From Piezodorus guildinii (lineage: Eukaryota > Arthropoda > Insecta > Hemiptera > Pentatomidae), in the NCBI GenBank assembly GCA_023052935.1, contig CM041294.1, positions 104,006,116-104,070,115 on the forward strand: a DNA stretch of 64,000 bases. The letters are read 5' to 3'. Each line of letters begins with the position of its first letter. Positions within the stretch are counted from its first letter, which is position 1. The translations under genes and the position numbers were made by a program. This document shows positions 25,029-36,891 of this stretch, piece by piece. Below the pieces are notes generated by a model, which was not told the DNA's origin, did no database searches, and worked only from the letters and a program-made list of their open reading frames with translations.

Positions 25029-25649
25029 GAGTATATGTATAAATTAGGTCACAATACAATGGAGCTTAAATTATTTTGGAATGTTAAGAATCAAAAGTCA
25101 AGATTAACAGGCCTTATAGGCTTTATATCAATTAAAATAAATTTCAATCCTTAAAATCTGATAAAAACATCAAATAAAATAGTATACTTGGAAAATACTG
25201 ATAAGGTAAATAGGTACAAACTAATAACAGATATTAAATATTGATTCATCACAAATTCTTTACAAAGAAGGAATTTGGCATCACATGAGATGAGATGGAT
25301 AAAGCATGCCTCCTAATTATAGGAATAAAATAAATACATTTTCAATAACTCAATAAATAAAAGAAAGACTTATCCTTAAGTATAAAACAATAAGAAAATG
25401 AAAATACATGGTCCAGGGTTTAGCATAATATTATACCTTTTACAAATTGAGTATATAGAGCAAGGTCATTATATAATTATTATTTTTGCTAAGTATAAAA
25501 TAATACGGCATACAAAATAGATTGTGATGCCAAAATGACTAAAACAGGCAACATACACAGGAGTTTACAAATATAATACAATATAAAGAATATCAAACAT
25601 TAAGTATAAAAATGATCAAGTTATAATATTAATGATAACAAATCACATT

Positions 25650-28600
25650 CTATGAATTTTGGGTAATATTCTGAACAACTCTTTTTCCCCACCAAGCTTC
25701 CAGGTCAAATGGAACAAAATCTGAAAAAAAAAAAATTTTTAAATAAAAAGTAAATCATAACAATACAGTGTGGATATAATTAGTTGACCGTTGAGAATTA
25801 CTGAAGGAATTAGTCCGGGTGGCGGTCATTAAATGAAACAACTGAATAGTTTCAACTATTTTATTTTTTGCCAATGTTTAGTTTCCACTCATCTACCAGA
25901 CGCCCTGATGATGACCCACAATGGGGGTCGAAACGTTGGCAAACAATAAAATAGTTGATACTATTCAGTTGTTTCATTTAATGACCGCCACCCGGACTAA
26001 TTCCTTCGGCATAACAATACAGATATTTTTATGTTTAGCTAATAACATGAATTACTGAAGATTAAAAAGTAAGAAAGAAGAAAATTTGATTGTATTTTTG
26101 CATTAAAATTTAAAATACTTTAAGTTTTTTGAAAATGAAACCTAGTATGATATTGTGATGTAATGAACCTAAACTTCTTGATATGTTAAATGACGAAACA
26201 ATAATGAAAAAATCGTAATAGAAAGAATGTCCTAAGGATGGGGATAGATCCCTGAAAAATCTACATTAATATTTATGAAATAAGGAAAAAATAATATTGC
26301 TTCACACTTATATTGAATTGATTTTTTTTTTTTTTCCATACCTAAGTATCTCGACCTAATCACTTCCTTGTTTATGGTATGGTTGTTTAGAAACAGTGAG
26401 AATCTCTCTCTAACAACCTGAATCTAAGACCTTTAAGGGTTGTCGAGGTACAGGTTTTTCTCTTTTTTAAGGATATACAAATGATTTTGATATCAATGCT
26501 TGTTAACACTTATACTATTTCATCACCATATCATAATATAAAATGACAGCCAGTCATGGATATAGGGATTTTGGGAAAAAGAACTTTTACTTTTGGTGGG
26601 ATTAATTGTTTAGGAGGAGGGGAAGGTTTAACTTACAAGTCAACTTTAACTAAGTCAAACATGATTGTTATATTACAGTAACTTACTAGTATTTATGCAA
26701 ATACTTAATTAGTATATCTTACAGTAATTTAAATAAGAAATTTTTTTTTTTGTCGGTGACCTTTGAGACATTTTTTTTCTTCTGTGGATCTGCCACTGAC
26801 TTCATGCAAAATAAAATTAATACTTTTAACACGAGAAAAATCAAATATTGAGCCATAAAAGCCATCTGATAGTAAGCCTACTCAATTACTTTGTGGATCA
26901 TGTAAAAATAAAGGATGTTTGAATATTAATTTAAGGGTCTCAAATTTATTACATCTATTTTTTTTTTTTGAAGTGATAATTACCTTCCTTCCATGCCAAC
27001 AGAAAGTATTCTTTAAAAATTGACAGTAAAGCTTTTACTATAGTTCTCATTGAATTACCATAAATTTTATGGTCTATAAAAGAAAAAATAAATTTAATTA
27101 ATTAATTTTAAAAAAATTATTAGCTCATTCTTTTCAGGTAAAGTTCAACATTCAAAGGTGATAAGTAAACAACTGTATCTTAATATCTAAGCTGTAGGCT
27201 TTTGAATCGAAGGCTTAGATTGCTGAGGGCTATAAAAGAATTGCTTAAGGTGACTATAAAATGGGTTCATATCCAAAAGAAATGATGAATGATAAGTTTC
27301 ATATGAAAGAGACAAAATTTTTAGAGTTAGTACAAACAACAGGTTATTCACTATTTCCATGAAATGTAGTTTTTTCGTTAAACAAAATAACAATTTACCT
27401 TTGAGCATAGGATTAGGATCAGTCTCTGTGTGATAAGCAACAGTAGGTGTACCTGAAAACATATACAGAAACATATAATTCATCATAATCAAAATAATAG
27501 TTTAGCCAGTGTAACTCAAAAGACAACTTCTTAATATCAAGTTAAGCCAAAATGTTTTATAGACTTTCATATTAAGTTTTAATTAAGCATGTATGTATTA
27601 ATTATGATTTAATAATCATAATTAATACATACATGCTTAATTTTAATAAATAGTTTTATGTAAAATATTATAAGTGGTCCTCCAAATTATAAAAGCAGCT
27701 TAGCTGTATTATTAACTTGTAATCTAAGATCTGGCAAACATAAGAAATTATTAACATTTCCATTAAGCCCATTCCATTCCATTAACATTCTAATAAGCCC
27801 AAGTTCCCGAGATCAGCCTTAACAGAATCCTCCTATCGACGCTTCGGCCTACATTTTAGACGCTTACCAGATGGTTCAGCAGATACCAACTTTTTCGGAA
27901 TCCGTTCCTCACAGAGCCCAACAACTTTACATGCCCATTTGAGCCTCTGCGATGCTATCAATTCAATTATATTGACAGGGTACAAGCTCCGCAACTCCAC
28001 ATTGTGCACCCTTATAACCCCAGTGTCTATTAACTAAACATTATTTTATTTTTTTCAATCGTTTATCCTACTCTACTCTAAAGGGCCATTAGCATAACTA
28101 AAATAATTATATTAAGTATTAGTACTCTGTAATTTTTATGAATTTCATTAGGGTTGCTATGTGTTTTTCTTAATCTTGAATTATTTCCTTCATTGATTTT
28201 TTTTGACTGACCTTTATGAACTCAATTAGCAAGTGTGGTACAGTTTGTATGGTATTATTGCATTTTTTACAGGTTGGTGCTCCAAAGCGTCTCAGAAGGT
28301 ATCCATGTGTAAATTGGCAGTGCCCAATTTGAAGGCTGCAAACTATTAATTCTTCTCTCCTCAAAGTTCTAGAACTGGTTTTCCATTTATGGCAGCTCCA
28401 TTTTATTATTCCCAATTTGGGCATTTTCATTTTTCAGCTGTCCTCCTATTCTATTGGTAGCCTCTTCTTAGATTGAAGTATCCAATCATCTACTATGGTT
28501 TCCTTTATTTTAGTTATTCCCATTGTATCTCTCATTCTGGTCCTATTGGCTGCTTGGTCAGCTTTTCATTTCCTCAATAGGCTGATAACCATACCAAAAC

Positions 28601-31600
28601 TACAGTTTTAGATTCAATTTTCGCTTCCCACTATTTGATTAGTATATCTCTACTTATGGAGTTAGATGGTGATTGGCTGTCTACAGCTACTAAGACATGG
28701 GGAGGTATGGTGTATCTCCGTGTCATGAACCCAGATTACAGTAAAAATTATTTTCAAAATAGCAATTGTAGAAAAAATTATGTGAGTAATCTATATCCAT
28801 CTGCTTTGTCATCTTAAGGATTCTATTTGTATAATTACACAATCCCAAGACTATTAAGCCATGGTTAATATTAGGTTTATTTTTTATCATAAATATCAAA
28901 AAAAAATTTTAAAGTTTAAAGTCACAGTATTTTTCCAATAAATTAAGGAGAGTGAGCATGAAAAAGATGAAAGGTATAATCCCTATCAGTAATACCTAAC
29001 AAGTCATTCTTAGACAGTAACATTGTAATTGGATTGTCTCAAAAATAATGCTGGATTTTGGTTTAAGAAAAAAAAATAAATAAAGATTTACAACTATTTT
29101 ATTTAATCAAATCTCCACTCCTATCAATACAGTTCTGCCAAGATGTTGGAAACTTTTCCATTTCCTCAGCATAGAATCATTAAAATTAATCAACTCCAAA
29201 AACGCATTTTCTTATTACCTTTGTCTATTAAATTTGATGTGAATAACATGTTACCGGGCTTTGTCACGCAACAAAATGGGCATCTTCCGAATAACAAAGA
29301 TGACTTCATTATTATTCATCAATTTGGTTATAATTTGATTTGACATTGATGGTTACTCCAGGATTTAAGAAGCATAGTATACCACACCAAATTAAGCCTA
29401 CCATAACCATAACCTTTTTTTGATGAATCGGTGGCTTTAGAAAATGTGCTGCTTCTCCTTTGTTGAGCCACTGTCCAGAATGTCTATTGTTATCATTAAA
29501 TATCCACTTTTCATCACAAATAACAATTCTGGACAGAAAAGTGTCATTGTATTTAGGCAAAGAAGTGTAGCACACATTTCATAAGACTGTTTTCTTTGGC
29601 AGTCGTTCTCTAACCGATAAGTAAGGAACACAACTTTCAAGCATTTTTACTTTTCAAATCCCCTTGAGGAAGACATTGATAGTTGATTAGCGAAGATTAA
29701 GTTTCCCTACAAGTTCTTGAATCATTTTTATGGGGTTTTCTACCACCAAAGCATGCAAAATCATCATCAAGAAATAAATGTTCTTCCATGGCCTTTGTCT
29801 TCAAGGGTGAAGTCTCCTTCCCAAAATTTTATGAACCACTGTTGAACAGTGCACCCATTCATGTTAATTAACTGGGCCCCATTCTGGCAACATTATTGTT
29901 TGAAAAAGGATTTATGAGTGATGACATTCATACAAATGAAAAATTCAATAAACTTTAACATTTTGTTATACAGAGAGATGTTTAAAGACAACTTGAAATC
30001 CTGCATTAATTTCTGGATAACCTAATAATGGTGCTTTTTTCTAATTTCTGACTTCATTAGAATGGCCTGAATCTAAAACTCAATACCTAAACTAAACTGA
30101 TCTCATACTCTCAATAATCTTTTCAACAAAAATAAAAATTGTCTAAATTTGGATATGTGCCCCACCTGAAACATCCTTATCAAAATATTAACAGTTAGGT
30201 CTCAAGTTTGCTAAATTAGAAGTTAGACTTAAATCTAACTTATGTTACAAATCATTGAAATTCCATATAACTACGAAAATGTACTTTTAAAAATATCACA
30301 AATGGATGTCTTATTTATATAGAATGCAAACAACCAAAAATAATAACATGAGACCATAATCCCAAATTAGTAATTTGACAAACGAAAGTAAAATAAAAAA
30401 TCATAGTAAAAGTAATAAAAAATCCATCAAACAAAAAAATTATTTAAAATCTACCGTACGTACTTAATGAAGATGGTTTGGGTGAGGGTTGACTCAAATT
30501 GACCACCAAACAAACCATCTCATCCATAAAAAAATAATTGAATTAGAGGAACAACTAGTGTTTAACTGACAGTCCCTAAATTGCATATGTGAATTAAAGT
30601 AGCACCAAGAACTACAGTCAGACCAGAAAGGTTGTCTGACCAGGAATAACAAAATTGCCAGTATGAAAATAGTTTTGTAAAAACTCCTTTTCACATTTCT
30701 CTTTGTTATGTATTGAGGATACTAAAAGAAGTTAAAATGCATTATTAGATATTTTTAATGTTAATATAAATTAATAATAATAAGCCTTTGTCAGTAAAAG
30801 TACAAAAGCCGTTTATTTAACCCCTAAAGCCAGTCAAAAACATAGCATCTCATAATTTTCTTGTTGTTATTCTCTACATCTTGAATGAGCAGGTCTTCTG
30901 ATTTTGACATGGGTTTATATAACTAATTACGTCTTTTGACCCAACAGCGTCTTTTTAAACAATATTTGCTTGAATGTGAGTTGATCCCGAATATAAATTG
31001 ACACCCAATTTCAAAATTAATATTCAATTTGATTGAATGAATGATTTGCTACGGATTACCCCTGATTCTGTTGGAAATTATATATTAAAAGAATCCTGTA
31101 ACTTTTTCACTTCCTCTTCCTAACATACATACATATTTGGGGAACATTAATCCATTTATTATTAATTCAATAATATCAATAGTATATAAATATCAAAAAT
31201 AAATACAGAAGGTCTAAGTTTGGTTGAACCCAAATTTTTATAGAATAAGTCCAAACGTCATTAAACTAGGGAAATTTACAGGAAAAATCGTGGTTTATGT
31301 TCAAGACAATATTATATTTTTCATGGTGCAACTTTCTGGCAGATAAAATGACAGATTGTTCCAACCCCTATATATGAACTTGTAGCATCATAAATTGTCT
31401 AAACAGTTGCCAATAATTCATCCTTGAGATTCCACATTAAGATAGATCTTTGTTTATAGAAAATAGAAAAAGAGTACTGGTCTAACTTCTGTTTTTTTTT
31501 AATTAATTATTATTTATTATTTTTTTTTTTTTTAATATCACTCAATTGATTAGAAGACTCAAACTTTTCAAATCAAGCATTTAAAAAGTATGAATTAACA

Positions 31601-32785
31601 AAAAATCTCTCTTAAGATTGATTTGATACATGTAAAACTCGTAACAATAAATGATTATGGAAATACAGTGTAGAAAATTCAAAGTTATGTCATTACATGG
31701 TACAGAAAAAAAGTTGAACATTAAAATGATGGTTAATCATAATTTAAGATTTGAAAAGGAAATAATAATTATAGGTGGAATAATCAGGAGTCAATCTTTT
31801 TCTAAATACTTTCTTTTAATTTTTCCGATGTTTCGGCTCAAGCTTGTGAGCCATCATCAGGGCTACAAACATCAGAACAAAAGAGATACATATTAATGTG
31901 ATAATGAAAAAAATTGAATGTAGTGACAATGATAACATTTAAAATAAAACAGAAAATATACCAACATACTTAAATATTATAAATACAAATAATGATACTA
32001 TGATGATGATAAGCATAAAAACAAAACTTTAGGACTTTAATATAGAAGTAAAAAATTATATATAAACATACCATTACTGAGCCATGTCCAAGCATAAACT
32101 GAGGAAAACTGAAAGCTTGGAAATGGCTCAGTAATGGTATATTCATATGTAATCTTTTACTTCTATATTAGTCTTAAAATTTTGTTTTTATGGTTATCAT
32201 CATCATATTGTTTATTATAGTATCATTATTTGTACCTATAATATTTATGTATGTTGGTATATTTTCTGTTTTATTTTAAATGTTATCATTGTCACTACAT
32301 TCAATTTTTTTTTCATTATCACATTAATATGTATCTCTTTTGTTCTGATGTTTGTAGCCCTGATGATGGCTTACAAGCTTGAGCCGAAACGTCAGCAACA
32401 TTAAAAATATTTATAAAAAGACTGACTCCTGTTTATTCCACCTATAATAGTTTCTACAGTCGACTATACATCTTCTAATAATAATTAATTCAACTCAAAC
32501 AGCAGAATAAGGTATAGCGAAAAAATAATTATTCTGGATAGCTTATGGTAAGATGGAATGACTCACCTTTTTGGTACTCCTGACAAACTTTGTTCCATGC
32601 TATAAAAAAAGTTAATCATTAGAAATTATAATTGAAAGGCTAATTATCAGTCATATATGAAATTAAGAGAACTCACAATCAAATATGAACTTGATTAGTT
32701 CTTCGTGTTGAGGAACAGGTGGTAATGTTTGACTGTCTTTCATTCTCATATTAGTTTGCATCCTTTTTCCATTGCTAGTACTCAT
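25650..32785 (-). CDS. MCRIP: MCRIP/FAM195 family protein (MAPK-regulated corepressor-interacting protein), complete
   Basis: Four exons join in phase: 32785-32677, 32599-32567, 27452-27399 and 25720-25650, giving 88 aa with stop TAG. Donors are GTGAGT, GTGAGT and GTAAAT; the acceptor before the last exon is a T-run plus CAG. The protein contains PQHEELIKFIFDSWNKVCQ and DPNPMLKDFVPFDLEAWW, matching the family pattern HEE..(K/R)FI(Y/F)..W followed by PNP.LK.F.P.DL; the length is also typical. Vertebrate members bind the corepressor CtBP and RNA-granule proteins (DDX6/Ataxin-2 complexes); a similar role here is inferred. A splice acceptor (TTTCAG) sits one base before the ATG, so a non-coding first exon lies upstream, not located. 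The 5-kb second intron holds a mariner, two non-LTR scraps and a hammerhead palindrome; another palindrome lies in the last intron. Confidence 0.92.
25769..26009 (-). mobile_element. Palindromic Penelope-like insertion with hammerhead-like core (copy 1)
   Basis: Flanked by a 13-bp target duplication CATAACAATACAG (25756-25768 and 26010-26022). The left about 34 bp is a non-palindromic tail; 25803-26007 is an inverted repeat with outer arms of about 75 bp (GAATTAGTCCGGGTGGCGG at the outside). The left arm has lost its hammerhead segment; the right arm keeps it (25905-25940). It lies in the last intron of MCRIP. Confidence 0.75.
25905..25940 (+). ncRNA. Hammerhead-like ribozyme core
   Basis: CTGATGA, one unpaired T, stem II GACCC/GGGTC, then GAAAC and GTTGGC. 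It has the conserved CUGANGA and GAAA boxes of hammerheads. An extra base sits between the first box and stem II, and stem III would be very short, as in the minimal hammerheads described in Penelope-like elements. GTT replaces the usual GTC before the cleavage site. Activity is not shown. Confidence 0.55.
26335..26460 (+). mobile_element. SINE family A, 3' domain only
   Basis: Preserves the CGACCTAATCAC..TTCCTTG.., GTTTAGAAACAGTGAGAATCTC and AAGACCTTTAAGGGTTGT blocks of the family 3' end, without a tRNA head. Confidence 0.5.
27581..27642. repeat. Perfect 29-bp-arm palindrome
   Basis: 27581-27609 is the exact reverse complement of 27614-27642 with a 4-nt spacer. The arms begin AATTAAGCATGTATGTATTA. 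It is in an MCRIP intron and may be a very small foldback element or a cruciform-prone site. Confidence 0.7.
27790..28010 (-). mobile_element. Non-LTR retrotransposon fragment (C-terminal end of the ORF)
   Basis: The minus-strand translation begins RLKWACKVVGLCEERIPKKL and continues through GKRLKCRPKRR, a stop and EDSVKADLGNLG. This follows the well-known pattern of endonuclease/RT-type LINE C-termini (RL.W..HV.R......PK.L......G.R..GRP..RW.D.V..DL). The in-frame stop replaces the expected Trp, so it is dead. Confidence 0.65.
28130..28570 (-). mobile_element. Non-LTR retrotransposon fragment (RNase H / C-terminal Cys-His region)
   Basis: The minus-strand frame 28430-28170 reads TLRREELIVCSLQIGHCQFT followed by HGYLL and CKKCNN..QTVPHLLIEF. 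This is the C-terminal LR.....RLRTGH..L..C..C.....T..H.L..C signature of I/Jockey-clade LINEs. Upstream residues around 28540 look like the end of the RNase H domain. Stops interrupt it. It is intronic in MCRIP. Confidence 0.7.
29030..30160 (-). pseudogene. Mariner-family DNA transposon, inactivated
   Basis: The minus strand carries a decayed mariner transposase in several frames. In order: N-terminal HTH-like remnants (about 30030-29800), RIVICDEKWIFNDN and HQKKVMVMVGLIWCGI (29575-29312), a corrupted HDNARPH box (reads RDKAR then stop, about 29260), and the C-terminal W..CID motif (about 29130). The catalytic Asp of the DEKW box is kept; the second is in a mutated context and the third is not recognisable. 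A mariner-like terminus (TTGTCTCAAAAATAATG) is at about 29033; the other end near 30150 is unclear. It lies in an MCRIP intron and has no coding capacity left. Confidence 0.8.
31825..31860 (-). ncRNA. Hammerhead-like ribozyme core, left arm of copy 2
   Basis: On the minus strand: CTGATGA, T, stem II GGCT/AGCC with an 11-nt loop, GAAAC, ATC. The G before the cleavage triplet is mutated to A. Confidence 0.5.
32360..32396 (+). ncRNA. Hammerhead-like ribozyme core, right arm of copy 2
   Basis: CTGATGA, T, stem II GGCT/AGCC, GAAAC, GTC, AGC. All core boxes are intact and the expected cleavage would follow GTC. Confidence 0.55.
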
Positions 32786-35700
32786 CCTGAAATATTTTTA
32801 TCTGACATTAAACTGAAGGAACACCATCTGATATGAATGACAGTGAAAATAATGCATACGACAAAGACACAATAATTATATTTTACAATACTTTCAAAGT
32901 TTCAATAATGACCTCAATAAGTTGAAAATGAACCTAAAATTTATAAATAGCGTAAACTGGTATACCATACTAATCAAAAATACTTTCATAACTACTTGGA
33001 AGAATATTGTATGCATTTATTTACCTTATAGGTCTTTTTAAAAATACAGCTAATATATGCGTCACCAATTCTATGTAAGCATGAGATCCTATCAAGCAAC
33101 ACAGTCAATTATAAGAACATATCTGAACTTCAATCAAATATATTGCCATCACGGGTATACCGTCAAGGGTCAATCCAGATGTAACCCCCTTTTGAGGCCT
33201 ACAATGGTTCGACCAACAACTTCAAAGATAGAGCAGGTGTCGGTTACAGAGCTAGTTTTAAGTTCTGCCAATAGATGGCATTGATTAATTTTGCCTAAGT
33301 TATAAGGGAGTATAACTTAAAGAATATACTCTATATGCGTTTTATTTTCTATACTTGTACAAGTTTCTTTAAGAATGTTATATATGTATAAATACATATT
33401 TAAATGTAAAAATTATAACCAATGACACAACAGTACTTTCATTCATACTTGGCGCGTTTATTTTTAAGTACTGTAAAATAATACATAGGTAGCGTTAAAA
33501 CTCGTACTGATAAACCATTTTCTTACAACCAGCGATTTCTATATTTTAGTTGATATATTTACAAACAGAAATATCGGCAGTGCCACCGCTTATACAAAAA
33601 ATTCCCTGTAGCACGCGTATGATACGTGATCTAATGTGCATATTTGTATATTTTTACATACTCCTTTTCTGCTTTTACGGTTTTCTATAAAAAGCTTACT
33701 TTAATCCCATCAATAAATGAAATATCACATAAAGGCATTTTATGGCATTAAGTAAGTAATGATCATTAAAAATTTGTATACATTGCTACTTAAAACATAT
33801 GTTTAAGTATATATTTTTTTAATATTATTAATTTTATGCAGAATAATTGTTTAAAGAGTTGCTGTTTAGTATTACAGTATACAAATATTAAATTTGTGTT
33901 GACCATAAGTATTGAGTTGTTTATTTGTTTCTACCGGCAACGAAATCAACTATATATATTTGTCAATATTATTTATTTAATTTAAACGAAAGTTAGTAAG
34001 TTTGAAAAGGGGAAATTAACAATAAGGTACCATTATTAATATCAATTGACAATAATTAATTTGAAAATTATGTTATAGTTGTAATATTAATTACGCTTTT
34101 CATAGTTCATTAGATTTATTTTTAGCATTGATTAAATAAATAGCTCCTCCAGGTTTTGTTGCTTTAAATGATTAAAAATTTTCTAGTTGGGTAGTAGGTA
34201 CTCTTAATAGTCATCTTAAGTGTTGTTTTGTACATATTTCATAATAACATATATTAATAAAGTAAAATTTCATTACATTTCTCTAATGACTAGATATAAC
34301 ACTCTGTAGATACTTATTAAGAATACTATTTTTGCTAATATCCAAGGATTTATCCAGACCACACCAATATGGAATTCATTTATCTAAATTTGATTTATTT
34401 CCTGTAGAGGGAGAAAGTTTAGGGTCCAATGCTATAACTTACAGTCACATTAAAAAGAGATCATAATTTGTGAGGAATAGTAGTGATATTTTAATTTTTT
34501 TTTCTCATTGGAATGAAAGGGAAGCTGCCCCATTTTACCTCTTGAATAAACCCCTGATGATATTACTTATTTTTCCTTTTTGATTTATTACTAAATTAAT
34601 AAGGAAAAAGTAACATCATCCCTTTTCTTGGAAATGATTTAACAATCAGTTTATCAAGATCATTTTTCATTAATAGTAATTTTCAGTTCTAATGAATATA
34701 ACATTTTAATAATGAAGCAAGAGTTCCTTTATCTTTATATTGTTAGATAAAAAAAATATTTTTAAGAATGAAATATTTTCTTATAACAATTGATCGATTA
34801 TAAATCATTATATATTTATTGATTTTATTTTTACCTTAAAAGTATTCAATTTTATTCACATATCTATGTTAGGCATCTTACATTTTTTTTTTTTCTGAAT
34901 ATTAATACATTTTAAGTGAGTTTACATCTTAAACAACTACAGAAATAAGGTTTTAATCAATATTATGTGTTTATTTTCTTGATGATAAATGTTCATAAAT
35001 AAATTAAGCAGTACTATTTAGGACCATTAAATGTATTAGTTTTAGAAATATCTGTTTTAAGATCGAAAATTTTGAACTTGACCAATTTTCGTCGAATAAT
35101 GTAGAAAAATAAATAAAATAAGTTTTCCATATTTGGAGATTTTTCAGTTGTATAGGAAGGTTAAGAGTTAGGCCCATCACAAGCTCTTGCACTCCTTGAT
35201 TTGTAGGTTTAACTTGCATACTTCTTAAAAAAATAAGCCCTTGAAACGAATAAATTGTTAATTAATTCTCAGCATAGTCATTTTTTTGTTTTTCTTTCTC
35301 ACTGCCTAGAGGCACTCATAAAGAAAGGTTTGAGCTTATATTTCGTTGTTTTCCTATGAGCCATAACCAAAATAACCGGTTCCGAAATCGGCGATGCCTA
35401 CTTAGTACTATCCACTTGTTAATATTAAAAACACATGTAGGAGAGTCACCCATGGCATATTTAAAACCGGGAAATTAATACAATTATACTCTAAAATCTA
35501 ATAAAGTACACTTTTTAACTAGAATTTAACATGGATAAAAGTACACTTATAACCACTATTATTATGTGTCGTGTCTAGACAACAACCATAATGCTATTTT
35601 GAGCTAAAAATTTAATAGTTTAATCATTTCTTACATTTATACTTTTCTTTCTCTTATTCCCTATTAAATTAAGTTAATCAATAAGTAAGGCGCGCCTCTT

Positions 35701-35860
35701 TCCGTTTCAAAATTCATATGTAATGGTTATTTATGCATCAATGACCTTCCTGTAAATGTGCAGAATTCTATTATCACATTATAAATGTTTGAAGAATTTC
35801 GAGCTTCTGTCGCAGGGTTTATATTTTAAATCAATATTCAGTGAATATAATTTTATTATG
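32786..35860. other. Gene-free stretch upstream of MCRIP
   Basis: It should contain the MCRIP promoter and non-coding first exon (the acceptor is next to the ATG), but neither can be pinpointed. The GC-richer segment 33060-33290 is the best candidate region. The rest, to 35860, is AT-rich without a supported gene. Confidence 0.3.
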
Positions 35861-36124
35861 AGAGAAGTTGGTTCAGGGTGCAGTCAATATAACACACAAT
35901 TAAGCGTAAACTTAATTTATTGGTGCCGACGTTTCGGCTTAAGTTATAGACCTTCTTCAGGGTGAGCTGAGAAGGGGTCACACACAATCACCCTTAAGAA
36001 GGCCTATAATTTAGGCCGAAACGTCGGCACCAATAAATTAAGTTTACGCTTAATTGTGTGTTATATTGACTGCACCCTGAACCAACTTCTCTCATATATA
36101 CACACAGTTAACTATTGTCACTTC
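35861..36124 (+). mobile_element. Palindromic Penelope-like insertion with hammerhead-like cores (copy 3)
   Basis: Flanked by a 14-bp target duplication ATAATTTTATTATG (35847-35860 and 36125-36138). Arms of about 100 bp (AGAGAAGTTGGTTCAGGGTG outside) surround a spacer of about 30 nt at 35961-35990. A tail of about 28 nt (TATACACACAGTTAACTATT..) lies between the right arm and the duplication. Confidence 0.8.
35925..35960 (-). ncRNA. Hammerhead-like ribozyme core, left arm of copy 3
   Basis: On the minus strand: CTGAAGA (position 7 is variable in hammerheads), A, a weakened stem II, GAAAC, GTC, GGC. The right arm (35993-36026) has CTTAAGA in the first box, which should abolish activity, but keeps stem II GGCC/GGCC and GAAACGTC. 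Confidence 0.5.
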
Positions 36125-36138
36125 ATAATTTTATTATG

Positions 36139-36891
36139 TATCGTAAATCCAAGCCTGTGTGTAATATATCATCGGTAATGTAGTTTTTTTAGTTTCTAAA
36201 TATTTATGATCTCTCATAGTGTTAACAATTCTGCCTCATAAAGTTCTTTACGGTTAAGCTAAGACTTTGATGACGAGTTGTACTTATTTACAAATGATAA
36301 CAATATTACTGATCCGATCAATAATGGGAAATAGTATTTTAGGGCATTATATGGGGTACTTGTAAACGTCAAAGCGTATACGGTGTTGCCTTGAGAAAGA
36401 CCCCAAAACAATATTCGGTAATATTGATAAAGGGATATAATAATTCGTGAGGCTGTTCAGGAACGATGCTCACGGAAGTCACGAAAGGGGGAGATTAGTC
36501 CCAGCTTTTAAAAGCTGACATGAACAGTACCATGCAGCTGTAAAAGAAACTAAATTGCTTACTTGATTGCAGAGAATCCGATCATAAAGGCTAATTCTGT
36601 CGTACTGGGGGTATTTACAGTAATTTTGAGAGAAATGCTTTATTTGATTTATCATTTAGTGGATAGAAAATGGAATGAACGTGCCAATATATCTAATGAA
36701 AATGTTTTAGTCTGTTCCAAACTTCATTCTTTTTTTTTATCTATTTACGAACAGTTTTCCAAACAATGTTGAGTAATATTTGTCTAATAAAGCTGAAATC
36801 ATAGCACCCAACCAGATACTATTGCCAACTGCTTTTTGCAAAGATATGCGAATCAACTGATTTGAGATGTGATCTTCATAAATATTAAATA
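36139..36891. other. Gene-free stretch
   Basis: No supported feature. A small ORF at 36563-36772 has no recognisable motif. Confidence 0.35.

Larger units (their letters stand above)
31772..32476 (+). mobile_element. Palindromic Penelope-like insertion with hammerhead-like cores in both arms (copy 2)
   Basis: Flanked by an 11-bp target duplication AATAATAATTA (31761-31771 and 32477-32487). The arms of about 320 bp start TATAGGTGGAATAATCAGGA and meet around 32070-32145, where CATTACTGAGCCAT..CCAAGC is mirrored around a spacer of about 20 nt. Arms differ by scattered substitutions. A tail of about 28 nt (TTTCTACAGTCGACTATACA..) follows the right arm. It is in an MCRIP intron. Confidence 0.75.

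Noticed and set aside
31651..31896. 81-codon ORF in MCRIP intron
   Set aside because: It runs into the inverted arm of the palindromic insertion and has no protein-like motif.
35756..35965. 69-codon ORF
   Set aside because: Its last third is the palindromic insertion's arm; chance.
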